From Wuchereria bancrofti (taxonomy: Eukaryota > Nematoda > Chromadorea > Rhabditida > Onchocercidae): a stretch of DNA of 64,000 bases. The stretch is from NCBI GenBank assembly GCA_005281725.1, contig SSBO01000003.1:581396-645395 (forward strand), read 5' to 3'. Made by a program: the position numbers and the translations under genes. The notes under the pieces were generated by a model. That model made no database searches. It was not told where the DNA came from and was given only the letters and a program-made list of their open reading frames with translations. Below, in pieces: positions 51,518-62,425 of this stretch. The number at the start of each line of letters is the position of its first letter. Positions within the stretch are counted from its first letter, which is position 1.

Positions 51518-54025
51518 ATGATTAATCCGGAAGTGGTAAGTACTTGAGCAAAATTGAATCTCTTCTTAATTTATCATTTTTGCAAAAAAGAAAATAGAAA
51601 AATTGAAATAGAAAAGTTCTTTTTACCCTATTATTTCATCTTCTTCATGAAGTCATGAATTTGTTTAAAATTGTTCTAGCGTTGAGAGAGTTATTATCAT
51701 TTTGTATATTTTTCATTTTACTAAATTCATCTATCTTTTCTCAATTTTTAAAATTAAGTTATGATATCTTTTTTTTTTTTAGCGATCATCACTTCCATTG
51801 CAACTTATTTTATACCTTAATCGTCCAATATCATACATTTTCGTTGCTGTTCTTTTAATTTTATATTTCTTCAAAGGTAAGCGGCTTATTTTTTTTTAAA
51901 CTTTTATATATTAGTTAAACAGAAGTTTGAAATGTTGCATTTTCTTCGCTTTTTTTTGATTGAATCAATTGAAAATTTTGAAATTAATTTAGTTTTGAAA
52001 TTAATGAAGCGATATGTCATCAAAAAGAAATGTCACCTAAGCATATTCTTTCTTCATTTCATTTTGTGACGAAATTTTCTCTCGCAATCTCTCGCAATTA
52101 ATTTCCAGTTAATCAATTTCTGAATTATTTATGGAATGTCTTCTTCAATTTTTCAAGTTCAAATCGAATCTTCGAAAGAATTGAAGTCAAATATAAATTT
52201 GTATGATACAATCTACCCTAAAGAGCTAGAACAGAAGAAATATTTAGCATATCTTTTAACGTAATACTCTTAGTTAACTTTAAAATTTTCAATTATTATC
52301 AAATTTCTGATGAAGTATGGAATTTACAATAACTATTTTTAATTTCTCATTCATTTATGAATTAAAACGAAAAACAATACTGAATTTTAGTATCAGTACT
52401 ACCATATGCGACAAATGTTAAAATTTGCGAACTTTTGCTGATCGTTCTTTTCATTCCAAATGAAATGATGCGTTTATATTGGGGTAATATTTTTCTTCTG
52501 TTTACAAAAAATTAGTATTATAAAATCATAAAAGAGAATTTATGATGAATTAACTGCTCTGTTTAATGCTCAAACATTCTTCCATACTTTTGGGAGAAAA
52601 ATTAAATTCAATTAAATCTTTTGCTACTGTCAATTACAGATCTTTTTTCCACGTAAACATCGATTATCCATTATCAACTTTTTGCAATAGTTTTAATTGT
52701 GAGTGATAAATTATGAAATACTTTAACATTTACATATTACATAACAGTTTGAAAAAAAAAAATTTTTTATCGATTATCATTTGAACTGGAAATGTTTGTT
52801 TTAACTTACTTAAATTTACTTATAGCTCGCAAAGGGATTACATAACAGTTTGAAAAAAAAAAATTTTATTATCATTTGAACTGGAAATGTTTGTTTTATA
52901 CTATTTAACTTACTTAAATTTACTTATAGCTCGCAAAGGGATTACATAACAGTTTGAAAAAAAAAATTTTTATTGATTATCATTTGAACTGGAAATGTTT
53001 GTTTTAACTTACTTAAATTTACTTATAGCTCGCAAAGGAAATCTTACTGAAACGAGTGGCTATTTATCATTTGCTCTTCTTCTCAATGCACTTACTTTAA
53101 TGCTTTGTATTTACTGGGCGCTATTTCAAAGTTATGTTTTATTCATCGAATTTATTGTTGTTTGTGTGGAAGCTTTTCTAGTAATTATTGAAACATTACT
53201 TACAATTGTTGCTGTTGCTAATTTTTCAAGGTTTGTGAATTTTTCAGCAAATTTTAAGCAGATTTAATTTATTTATCGCTTGAAACTTGTATTTCACAAA
53301 ATTGTCATAAATGTGTGTTTGTTAGGAACATCAATGGAAGCTTCCATTATTTATGATTACCTGCAAAAAATAAATTTAAAATGCTCCACCTTATTTCAAT
53401 ATGTTTTGCTAGAACACATTTCAAGGCGTGAGTGAGCAAAATTAAAGAGATGAAAATTCATATAATTCAATATAAGTTTTTTTTTTTTGACTAGAACTAT
53501 TGATATTACTTCTTGGTGACATTATTTAGGATTCTAAACAAAAATTTCAATACATTTTAAGTATTTTCTTGTTTACAAAAAGTTTCTCAATTTAAAGTAC
53601 AAAGCAAGTAAGAAGATCTTCAATCATTAATTTATAAAAGTATTAATCTCTGTTGCATTATTATCAAAAGTTTTTATTTGCTGAAATATTTTCAGATCTA
53701 CCAATATTTGATGAAATAGCATTTCAAATTTCTCGAAAAACTTCCAATGCTCTCGGATCAGTGGCAATTTGAACTGTTGGACATTTTGCAGAAAAAGTTA
53801 ACAATGATTTTTCCCTATTTTAGTCGATTTAACTTTGTTGATAAAAATTTCTCTCAATTAAATTTGTCAAATGATTGAATTTAACTTTTTTTATTTTACA
53901 GCTTGTTTTTATATTCCATTGACAGTTTCAGATGGGAAAAGCATTTAACCCTAATTTTTCCAATGCTTAGAAATTATATGACCTGTTGCAAACCTTGCGA
54001 AATAATTTATAATAAATATGTCTAA
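51518..54025 (+). CDS. mks-2: TMEM216/TMEM17-family transmembrane protein (MKS-2-like), 5 exons
   Basis: Exons are 51518-51535, 51783-51876, 52391-52483, 53029-53230 and 53902-54025, with phases 0, 1, 1, 2, giving 176 residues. The protein is almost all hydrophobic with four predicted helices. Family landmarks are SSLPLQLILYLN near the N-terminus, then FKVSVLPYATN, NEMMRLYWARKGNL, and the helix ending LLTIVAVANFSR. They line up with human TMEM216 (LEILFFLN, VLLPYPT, EVIRLFFGTKGNL, FSR). TMEM216 (worm MKS-2) belongs to the MKS module of the ciliary transition zone; in worms, cilia occur only on sensory neurons. The last exon (SLFLYSIDSF to the stop) is less sure, but AATAAA follows the stop immediately. 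TMEM80 or TMEM17 are alternative family members. Acceptor decoys precede exon 4. Confidence 0.78.
52741..53038 (+). repeat. Triplicated ~101-bp unit carrying the exon 4 acceptor
   Basis: Three tandem copies start at 52741, 52842 and 52946. Each begins ATAACAGTTTG, contains CATTTGAACTGGAAATG and ends in ACTTATAG followed by CTCGCAAAGG, i.e. the 3' splice site and first bases of exon 4. Only the third copy continues into the long open frame. Copies 1 and 2 would add a few residues (ARKGIT) and stop. Confidence 0.95.
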
Positions 54026-54027
54026 AT

Positions 54028-54033
54028 AATAAA
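54028..54033 (+). other. Poly(A) signal of TMEM216-like gene
   Basis: AATAAA two bases after the predicted stop codon, implying a very short 3' untranslated region. Confidence 0.5.
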
Positions 54034-54094
54034 ATAATTCGTATCGCAAATATTTCTCACTCAAATGACTCATCGCATAAATTGTAATTAAATA

Positions 54095-54155
54095 AATAAT
54101 GTCCAATATGATGAATCATTTAATTAATAATGTCCAGTATGATGAATCATTTAAC
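54095..54155. repeat. 31-bp tandem duplication
   Basis: Two nearly identical copies of AATAATGTCC...GATGAATCATTTAA, one substitution apart, just downstream of the TMEM216-like gene. Confidence 0.85.
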
Positions 54156-55341
54156 TGATTTATCACTTTTATTTATCATGCAAATATTTTTGATTTGATA
54201 ACTACTCTTATCATTATGCTGCAATTTGATAACAATTTGATAACTAACTCTTATGGTTAAATCTTTTGTGCCATCCCTTTTTTTTTTGTTTACATACCAA
54301 AAAAAATTTATCAGAATATTTGTTACAGTTGTAAACTTAAAGTTATAATATATTTGTTTACATATACTTATTAAAGTTATAAAATAATATATTTGTATAC
54401 ATATACTTATGTTTTTTTATAAATGTCATTGTATCATTACATTTTTGACTTGAACCATTACTTTTTTGTTTCCATATATTCGTCAATAAATTTGTGTATA
54501 TTTCGGTATTTCAGTATTTCGGTGTTGTTATATTCATATCCCAGCGAATTTTGCTAGAATCAAATATTCGACTGAATTAAAAAATCAAATATTGGTGTCA
54601 ATCAAAGTATTCTCAAAAAAGAAAATTCACAAAATAAGTTGAGGCATTTTCGAAGAAATTAAGAAATATTTATGGAAGATATCAGGTAATTACGACTGAA
54701 ATAGGTAAGTTTATAAAGTTATTACTTGTGGGAAAGTAAGAAAATTTTCTTAGAAGTTTTTTTTTTTTTATTGACAGATACAAACGAATAGTTGTGATGA
54801 AGGTTTTATTGATTGGTGAAGAATCTTTTTTTTAAAAGTTGTAAAATATTTTTCAAGAAGTATAGAGGATGGGACTGATCAACAAATTGTTCTTTCCTCT
54901 ATAGAAATATTTGAATAGGATCTGATTGAGACGGTTGTTTAGTAGGGATTTAATTGATGAGCACTATTTTTTATAAAATGAAAAGTTCCACAATCAAACT
55001 GAGAATTTTCAAAAAGTTACGAATCAGATTGGAAGAAGTTTAAAATATTCTAAAGCATTACGTTGGAAGAGATGACTAATGAGTTATTATTTTCAAGGTT
55101 AAATGATGATTTATTACTTTTCATCAAAATATTTTACATTAAAAATTTACTTCAACCATTTTAATACTAAAAAAAAACTTCATTAGAAGTCTTATTTCAA
55201 ATAGAACAATACAGGAGGAAAAAATATTAGAAATATTAAAACAAAAATAACAAAAAGGTTATCAATCTGAAATCCTCTGAATGCTATGCCACCCCATTTG
55301 TCGTTGAAGATTTAAAAATTATTATTCTGAGAGAGATTTAC

Positions 55342-56381
55342 TGAACTCAAGGAGATTCGTTTGATGTAAATATTAATATGTGAATATAATAATTCCTTTC
55401 TCAACAGAAGCAATAGTACAATAAATTTGATAGAGAAAAATTAAGTGAAGTACAAGTAGTGGAAATTCCTTTTTATGGTCGAACTGACCTCTTGGACTCT
55501 CCTGGTTCTTGGTAGAAACACACCCACACTCCTCGATGAACTTGAGTGACCTCCTTATATTGCAAACAAATATGATAGAGAAGAATTAAGTGAAGTACAA
55601 GTAGTGGAAATTCCTTTTTATGGTCGAACTGACCTCTTGGACTCTCCTGGTTCTTGGTAGAAACACACCCACACTCCTCGATGAACTTGAGTGACCTCCT
55701 TATATTGCAAACAAATATGATAGAGAAGAATTAAGTGAAGTACAAGTAGTGGAAATTCCTTTTTATGGTCGAACTGACCTCTTGGACTCTCCTGGTTCTT
55801 GGTAGAAACACACCCACACTCCTCGATGAACTTGAGTGACCTCCTTATATAGCAAACAATATGATAGAGAAGAATTAAGTGAAGTACAAGTAGTGGAAAT
55901 TCCTTTTTATGGTCGAACTGACCTCTTGGTTGAACTTTTCTGGTTCACCCACACTCCTCGATGAACTTGAGTGACCTCCTTATATAGCAAGCAATATGCA
56001 TAAACAAAGTACATGTTTACAATAAGAAGTGGACCTGCCGAAAGAGTAATCAGTCTAACAAAGAACTGTTGACCTTGTTTACAAGCAAATATATTTACTA
56101 GTCGACAAACCACAAAGGACATCAGTTAAACAAAAGTTGTTAACCTTATAGATTCAAGGATAATTTACAATTAGTGGCGACACAACAATGATGTCAACTA
56201 AATAAGGAGCTGATACCGTGTAAGCAATATGTAAAAGATTTACATGTTAAACATAAGATTGGAAACAAAGAGTCCAAAGAATAAACATCATTGCAAAAAA
56301 TTTCATAGAACATATTTCTTACTCATATTCACAACTCTCATATAATATTTTAGAGTTTCGCGATATTAAAAATCTGCGATA
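55342..56381 (-). mobile_element. LTR-like repeat, copy 2, expanded internally
   Basis: Both ends resemble copy 1 at 49103-49559. On the minus strand the start is TATCGCAGATTTTTAATATC, with the first dinucleotide changed from TG to TA, and the end has ACGAATCTCCTTGAGTTCA. It is about 1040 bp instead of 457 bp, mainly because of an internal 145-bp tandem repeat. The 71-codon frame at 55907-56122 lies inside and is not convincing as a gene. Confidence 0.5.
55429..55995 (-). repeat. 145-bp tandem repeat, about 4 copies
   Basis: Units start at 55429, 55574, 55719 and 55863. The first three are nearly identical, and the fourth lacks part of the CTTGG region. On the minus strand every unit contains TATAAGGAGGTCAC, and the fourth reads CTATATAAGG, a good TATA-like box, so the array may multiply a promoter segment of the LTR-like element. 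Confidence 0.95.
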
Positions 56382-57289
56382 TCCTTTGATGAGTGCATTA
56401 TGTTATGGTATAAATATCAATTTTATAAATAACCAATGAACATTTGCTAATTTTATTAGATATTTTACTTTCAGTTGAAATTCATTAATTTTTTTATCAT
56501 GAAGAACTGATTTCGATATCATCTGTAATTGAATTTTATATTTTTGAATGCGAAATTACAACTGAAATTAATTATTAGGTGGTTTTATATATTTTATCAA
56601 AACAGGTGGGCGAAGTCTACTTGAAAGTTAAAAGTCGTTGAAATGGATCCAAATGTCCTTTACTTATTCATGGAACTTTCTTTGCATCACTGTTATCGAG
56701 CAATTAAATGAGAGATTAATGGATATTCGAAAAAGGTAGTCAAATTCAAGCTGAAATATAAAATGGAAGGAAAATTGGTAAATTAAAAAATCGAAAAGAA
56801 AATTTTATAGGATTTGATAGTCTGATCATTTCAATTCAAAGTGACATTTTAAGAATTTTGTAAAAAAAGTCGCTGAAGTTAACGTAATGATAATTAAAAA
56901 GAAATTTGAAGTTTCAAATAGTCGTATCATTTTAAATTAAATGAATTTCTCTGATAATTAATCACAAGACAGACAGTTCTATTTGTTTTTCAGATTTCAT
57001 TTCCTACGCTTTTTTCGATTTTTCAAACTTTATTCATTTATTTACGCTAGCAAAGTATACATGACATTGCGGGAATAGGAGGAACTACAAAAGAACTCTC
57101 TCAATCATCGAAGAGAAAGGGAGATGGAAAGAAAGAAAGAGAAGAGAAAAGAAGCAAAGGAGAGATGATATTTTTAAAAAGTTCGTATCTAATGGAAATG
57201 TCGCATGACAGGAAACTTGATTTTACAGGTTGTATAGACCAAAAATTTAATTCGCTTCAATTTCTGACACTTTCAATCGGTAATCATTT
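56382..57289. other. Noncoding upstream of ligand-gated channel gene
   Basis: AT-rich. It includes a purine-rich stretch near 57100-57165 (GAGA/AAAG runs). No gene seen. Confidence 0.5.
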
Positions 57290-57306
57290 TTTTTTTTTTT
57301 TTTTAG
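57290..57306 (+). promoter_or_regulatory. Candidate spliced-leader acceptor of channel gene
   Basis: A long T run ending TTTTAG at 57306, 40 bases before the ATG at 57347. A short out-of-frame uORF (57319-57357) would remain in the message and overlap the main start. Confidence 0.4.
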
Positions 57307-57346
57307 GCAATAGCAAAAATGATTCATAAAGGATTTTGCCACTGCA

Positions 57347-60206
57347 ATGCTTTGTAGCTATCTTTTAGTGCTTATTTTTCTACACGTTGTTTACGGGTAA
57401 GATTGAAATCATTTCCTCATATTCATTAAATTTAAAGATATTTTTTTAATTAAGGTTTTAATTACCTTACTTTTGAACAACTTTATACCAAGCTGTAAAC
57501 AGTGAAAGAGATGTAGTAGACGTCTTTATGAGTACGGGAAGATGAAAATTTTTTGAATATTATCAAAGTTTCTTTTAATTTGAAATATTATATAGTTGAA
57601 AAAATTTTAAAAACTAAGCATCAGTGATGCTTCATGTGAAAATTGAAATTAAGATAGATATTTTAATGAATTTTTAAAAGTCGCAATTCATTATTTTCAA
57701 GGATTTAAGGAATTTCCAATCATAAAAGTTATTTTCTATTTTAAAAATTAACAGATTGACTGCAAAAGAACATGGCGAGTTGGCTCGAAAGTTCAAATAT
57801 TATTATGCATCAGTTAGACCACAGGAACGAAATAATCGTGTCACCGATATAAATGGGACATTTTTTGCTCTTAATTGCGATCTTAAAATTATTTCAACTA
57901 AACCTTATCATGTATTTTTCAAAACCATTAAAATCAAATGTAATGTAAAAAGATACTATGTAGCTTTTGTATTAGGTAAAAGTTAGTAAAAAGTATTACA
58001 TAATTTTTACTTTAAAATTCTAATGAGAAAAAGTTCATAAAATAATTTATAATATTACAAGGAAACAATGATAGCGAATAAATAAGAGAAAATGAGAAAG
58101 TTATTTCAATATATTTTCGTTTTTAAATTAAATTCTGTTTGTATAGAAGAAAGTTCATATGGAAATAATATTCGGTGTTACATTTATCGATGAAAGGCTC
58201 ATCATCCGTGAACTAAAAAACCGATTTCGATTGCCAGCGGAATATTATCCATGGCTTCCGGAAATTATAACATATCCTTATATTCCGATCAATACTGTTA
58301 TCTATTTGGATCCATCGATTGGCATTGTCGATGCACTTTACCGGTTTATAATTTGTTATAATTGAAATGTGAATTGAAAAAAAAAAAGTGTGTATAATTA
58401 TTGTATTGAGGTAATAATGTGAAGATCAAGAATTTAACAAGTGATTTAAAAGTTCAAATAAAAATCATATTATTTTTGTGTTGTTTTTGAAAACAAATTA
58501 AAAAATCAAATTATCAGAATGAGTTTTAGTAGTAAATCATTAACACTATCTATTAAACTTAAAGTTTAATTTTCTTTTCATACTTTTTATTTTTTTTTTA
58601 AATTAATATTTGCATCATTGAGTGTGATAATATTTCAGATATTCTGTGGAAATTCTCTGTTCATCTGAAATTTGGCGACATCCTTTTGAATTATTTCAAT
58701 GCGAATTTGTTATATCAAATATTGGAGGTTCTCAACTGATTTTTCAAATTCATGTATAAATGAAGAATTGAAATAAAGCTAATAACAATTTGATTGCATT
58801 TTTTTCCTTTTCTCTAAGTTTACTCATCTTTTTTTTTTCTTTTTCAGATGAGCGTATTTTTCTCCGCGATTTCCAGGATTTGCGTAATACAGAGCAAATT
58901 TCAAAAGTTTCGGTCAATGTTGGTAAGTTTTTCAAAGTCAAAATGACAAGTACATCATTTGTAAAAAAAAAATTATATTCATTAATTCAATTGATTTAAA
59001 AATGGTACAGCTTATTATCATTTCTTTGCGGAAATAAGGTTGACACTAATTTCAGATTGACAACTACTTTCAAAATTCACTGAAAAATGAATTCAATTAG
59101 TACATGAGCGATTGAATCTAAAAAGTCATTAAATTGAAGTATCATGAAATTACTAAAGATGAGAGAATGCATCGTTTTTTAGTTGTTTCTCATAATTTGT
59201 CGGTTTTCTTTTTTTTTTTTTTTTTTGAAATATTTCAAGATTTTTAGAGACATTCAAAGAAATACGAATCATTGTAAGCTATCCAGAACTATGGTTCTCA
59301 TCTATGGTTGCTAATATATTACCTTCTACGATTATTTTTTGTGTTGTTATTTTTGCGCAATGTGAGTGCCGTAAAGTCCACACGTTAATTACAATATCTG
59401 CTCTAATGTGCATTATTTTCATGGTAATTTAAAATTAATTTAAAAATTGAACTGGTAATTTAAAATTGAACTGCCTTTTATAGAGAATAATATTGACACA
59501 ACAACTTTTGTTAATTTGAAATTTTAATGAATATGCAATACTGTGCTAAACAATCGTTGGCAAAAACTTCTCATATAATCTTTCGATGAATTTTAATTTC
59601 AAATTCTTCTTCAATTAGTAAACATTTTTTTCTAATTCATTCTCGAATAATTTCAAATTTATTTTCATTTAGCAATCAAATCACAAGACAGAAAGTACTT
59701 TAACCTTGGAAGATTTATGGTTATGTGTCACTTTTTTACATCTTATCTGCATTTTACTGGTAGATTTAACAACACCAATGTATCGTCCTCAGTTCTTCGA
59801 TATTAGCAATTGCCAATTTATTGGTATTATTTCAAATTCAAATAGACGATTTATTGATTTCGATAATCATAATGTTAAATTTATTTCATTTCTTTTTTTT
59901 TTTTAGCAACAATTTAAAATATAGTAAATTATATGAAATGCAGCTATCTATCCATAAATTAAATTGAGATTTTGTCTTGCAGACATGGATATTGTGAAAT
60001 CATCACTACTAATGCGACAATTAACACTTTCTCACGACACATCTACTAAACAAACTGAAATGACACAACAACAAATAAAAATAGCAGCACTGGGATTACG
60101 AAAACGACTATCTTTAGCAATTATCACATGTTGCTATTTTGTTTTTGTTATTACTTATTTCATGCTTGCACTTTATTTAATTCTTAAGCAAAAAAATTTT
60201 TTATAG
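57347..60206 (+). CDS. Divergent Cys-loop ligand-gated ion channel subunit, 8 exons
   Basis: Exons are 57347-57396, 57755-57911, 58147-58343, 58639-58727, 58848-58922, 59248-59423, 59673-59823 and 59983-60206, with phases 2, 0, 2, 1, 1, 0, 1, giving 372 residues. A signal peptide (MLCSYLLVLIFLHVVYG) is followed by an extracellular domain with ALNCDLKIIS and FIDERLI. The signature is a Cys-loop, Cys142 to Cys156, with exactly 13 residues between them and PFE in the loop. Then come M1 (about 206-226, with the conserved proline at 215), M2 (about 232-248), M3 (about 263-280) and M4 (about 341-365). The role would be a pentameric neurotransmitter-gated channel in nerve or muscle membrane. There is no PAR motif before M2, so anion selectivity is not supported. 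The stretch between Cys-loop and M1 is short (about 50 residues). The exon 2 and exon 4 donors (58727 is a weak GTTCTC site) are the least certain parts. Confidence 0.78.
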
Positions 60207-60219
60207 TGATATTTTAAAA

Positions 60220-60225
60220 AATAAA
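60220..60225 (+). other. Poly(A) signal of channel gene
   Basis: AATAAA 14 bases after the stop codon. Confidence 0.5.
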
Positions 60226-60379
60226 TTTAGCATAAACATTTGCCTGAAAATTCATCCTATAGCATTTATACAAAGAAAACTAACCTTTATCACTTCAAAA
60301 TTGTACCTTCTTTTCATCCGGAAGAAAAAAATTTAATTTACAAATAATGTTTATTTATGTAAGAAAGGATCACGTCTGA

Positions 60380-61560
60380 TGGGTTTAAATTAATCAGCAT
60401 TTTGAGCTAATCTATCTATTGTTATAAATACTGAATTTAAACGAGTAAAGATCATTTTGAAATTATAAAAGAGATTGAAGCAATCAAATAATATCAATGA
60501 TTTATCATTTAGCATTTAACATTGAAGTATCTATTGCTATATTTAGTAAATTGATGTTAATTAAACGAAAAAAGATTATGTTTGATCTTTGGTGTTAGAA
60601 TGAGCTCAAAACATTTAAATAATTCAACGATTTATTATTTAATCAGCATTTCGAGCTAAATCTATTTATTGTTATAATTACTTAAATTATGTTTATTACA
60701 CAAAAAACGACTATATTTGATGATTATAATATGAAGATAGAATATGAACGAATTAATAATTTATCATTTTTCGCAGCATTTCAACGGTATTATTTTTACA
60801 TAATCCATTATTATGATAAAATCAAGTAAAGATTATTTAAATTTATGGGTAAAATAATAAATGATTTATCATTTTACTCAATATATTATAAAACAAGACT
60901 GTAAATTCGAGTAAAATTGAATTGAAAATGATTAAACATTGCCAATGAATTATTATTTCATAATTTCGTCAGCATTTCAATATTAACATTTCTTAAAACT
61001 ATTGCTGTGCTTATCAAGAAAGGCGTTACCTTAACAATTTAAGTAAACTTTAATTAATAAATTATCAAGCAAAATTCGTTTTAAAGATAGGAACAAACAG
61101 GAAACAATAAAAGTTGAATAATTATCATTTTGTAACTTCATTAATATTTCTATTAAATTTTATTGTGCAAATAATAAAAGTGATTTTAATTAAAAAATTT
61201 AAATCATTTTTGGTTGATATATTACATTAAATCTGATCCGAAAATGATCAAATAAAGTCAATGAACTATCGTTTTGTAATTTCATCAACATTTTGATATC
61301 AGTGATCTTTAGCTCTGTTGTTGTACTTACCAAGATGCCACCTGAACGATTTAAATCAATTTTAAAAAAAATATATCATCAAGCAAAATGCATTTTTGGT
61401 GTAAAAAACTATCAAATAATATTGGATGATTATCATTTTGTAACTTCATTAGCACTTAATTATCATTTTGCAACTTCATTAGCATTTCATCAAATTTATC
61501 GCATAATTTCATAATTAACGAAAAATGATGCTAATTCAAGAATTGAACAGTTTTTAATTG
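60380..61560. repeat. Degenerate tandem repeat region
   Basis: A theme of the form TTATCATTT(T)GTAA.TTCATCAGCATTT followed by TATTG-containing and AAAAGATTA-like segments recurs roughly every 100-170 bases, at about 60498, 60640, 60760, 60860, 60950, 61120, 61270, 61430 and 61455. Copies are highly diverged. The 73-codon frame at 61293-61514 is read across these repeats. Confidence 0.6.
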
Positions 61561-61564
61561 ATAT

Positions 61565-61920
61565 ATTATTTTATCAAAACAAAATATTAGACTATAACAT
61601 ATTAGACTAGATACAAAATGTTAGACTATGGAATTCTGCACTATCTTGTTTGATCCGAAATTCCGGATTATCTCAAAAGTTTAGAACTTGCTGTTTTTAT
61701 GTCTGTTTTTAAAACAAAATATTGGACTAAGATATTGTACTATCACTTTGAATGTACATGAAGAATTTTAGACTATCGATTTTGAGATTCCTTTTTTTAA
61801 CGTAGAATTCTGGAAATTTTCTCCCTCTCTCTCTCCCTCTCTCTCTACAATTCTAGACCATCTCACTTTAATCGAAAATTCTAGAGAGCATTTTAAATGC
61901 TAAATTCTGAAGTCAACATA
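61565..61920. repeat. Cluster of TTAGACTAT-like motifs
   Basis: Related words (ATTAGACTATAA, GTTAGACTATGG, TTGGACTAAG, TTTAGACTATCG, TCTAGACCATC) recur about every 20-120 bases together with AAAATATT and GAATTCT. A CT microsatellite sits at about 61820-61850. Confidence 0.5.
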
Positions 61921-61984
61921 AAATTGCTGACCAGACAGGTGATAAAATGAAAATTCAGTGACAATATTTTATAATTTTCAATTT

Positions 61985-62425
61985 AGTTTTCTGGTAATAA
62001 AATAATTTAAAAGAAGTCAATTTTTCAATTAACATTTGTAATTTAAACAGTAAAAACTTGACTTCTAAATGATAATAAGGATTCTAAAAAAAGTTGTTAA
62101 AAATTATTGGATAACTTTGATCTCATTTTTCTTGAAAAATTAACTTTGTTTTTTATCAGACATAAATGTACTGGCAGTATCTTTCTAGTAATTACAACAA
62201 TAGATTTAGAAAAATTTATGATCAAAATGCTAGTTTTCTGGTGACAAATTCAAAAGTCTCTAATTTTGCAATAAACACCACTTTGTAATTTGAGCAATTA
62301 GCCTTACAAAAATTTTAACCCCAAAATGATAATGAAGATTTAAATTTGAAATTCATTAAAAAATTATTAGATCACTTTGGTTCCATTACTCTAAAAATTA
62401 ATCTTGTTTGATAATATATCAATTA
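61985..62425. repeat. Diverged duplication, about 245 bp apart
   Basis: The segment from TAGTTTTCTGGT through AAATGATAAT and AAAAATTATT to ATCA near 62160 recurs in the same order from about 62231 to 62425, with substitutions and small indels. Confidence 0.6.

Noticed and set aside
55907..56122. 71-codon minus-strand ORF with a hydrophobic segment
   Set aside because: It lies inside the LTR-like element and partly in its tandem repeat; no matching family or partner exons.
61293..61514. 73-codon plus-strand ORF
   Set aside because: It reads across the degenerate repeats, and its repeated HFxTSLA blocks reflect the DNA repeat.
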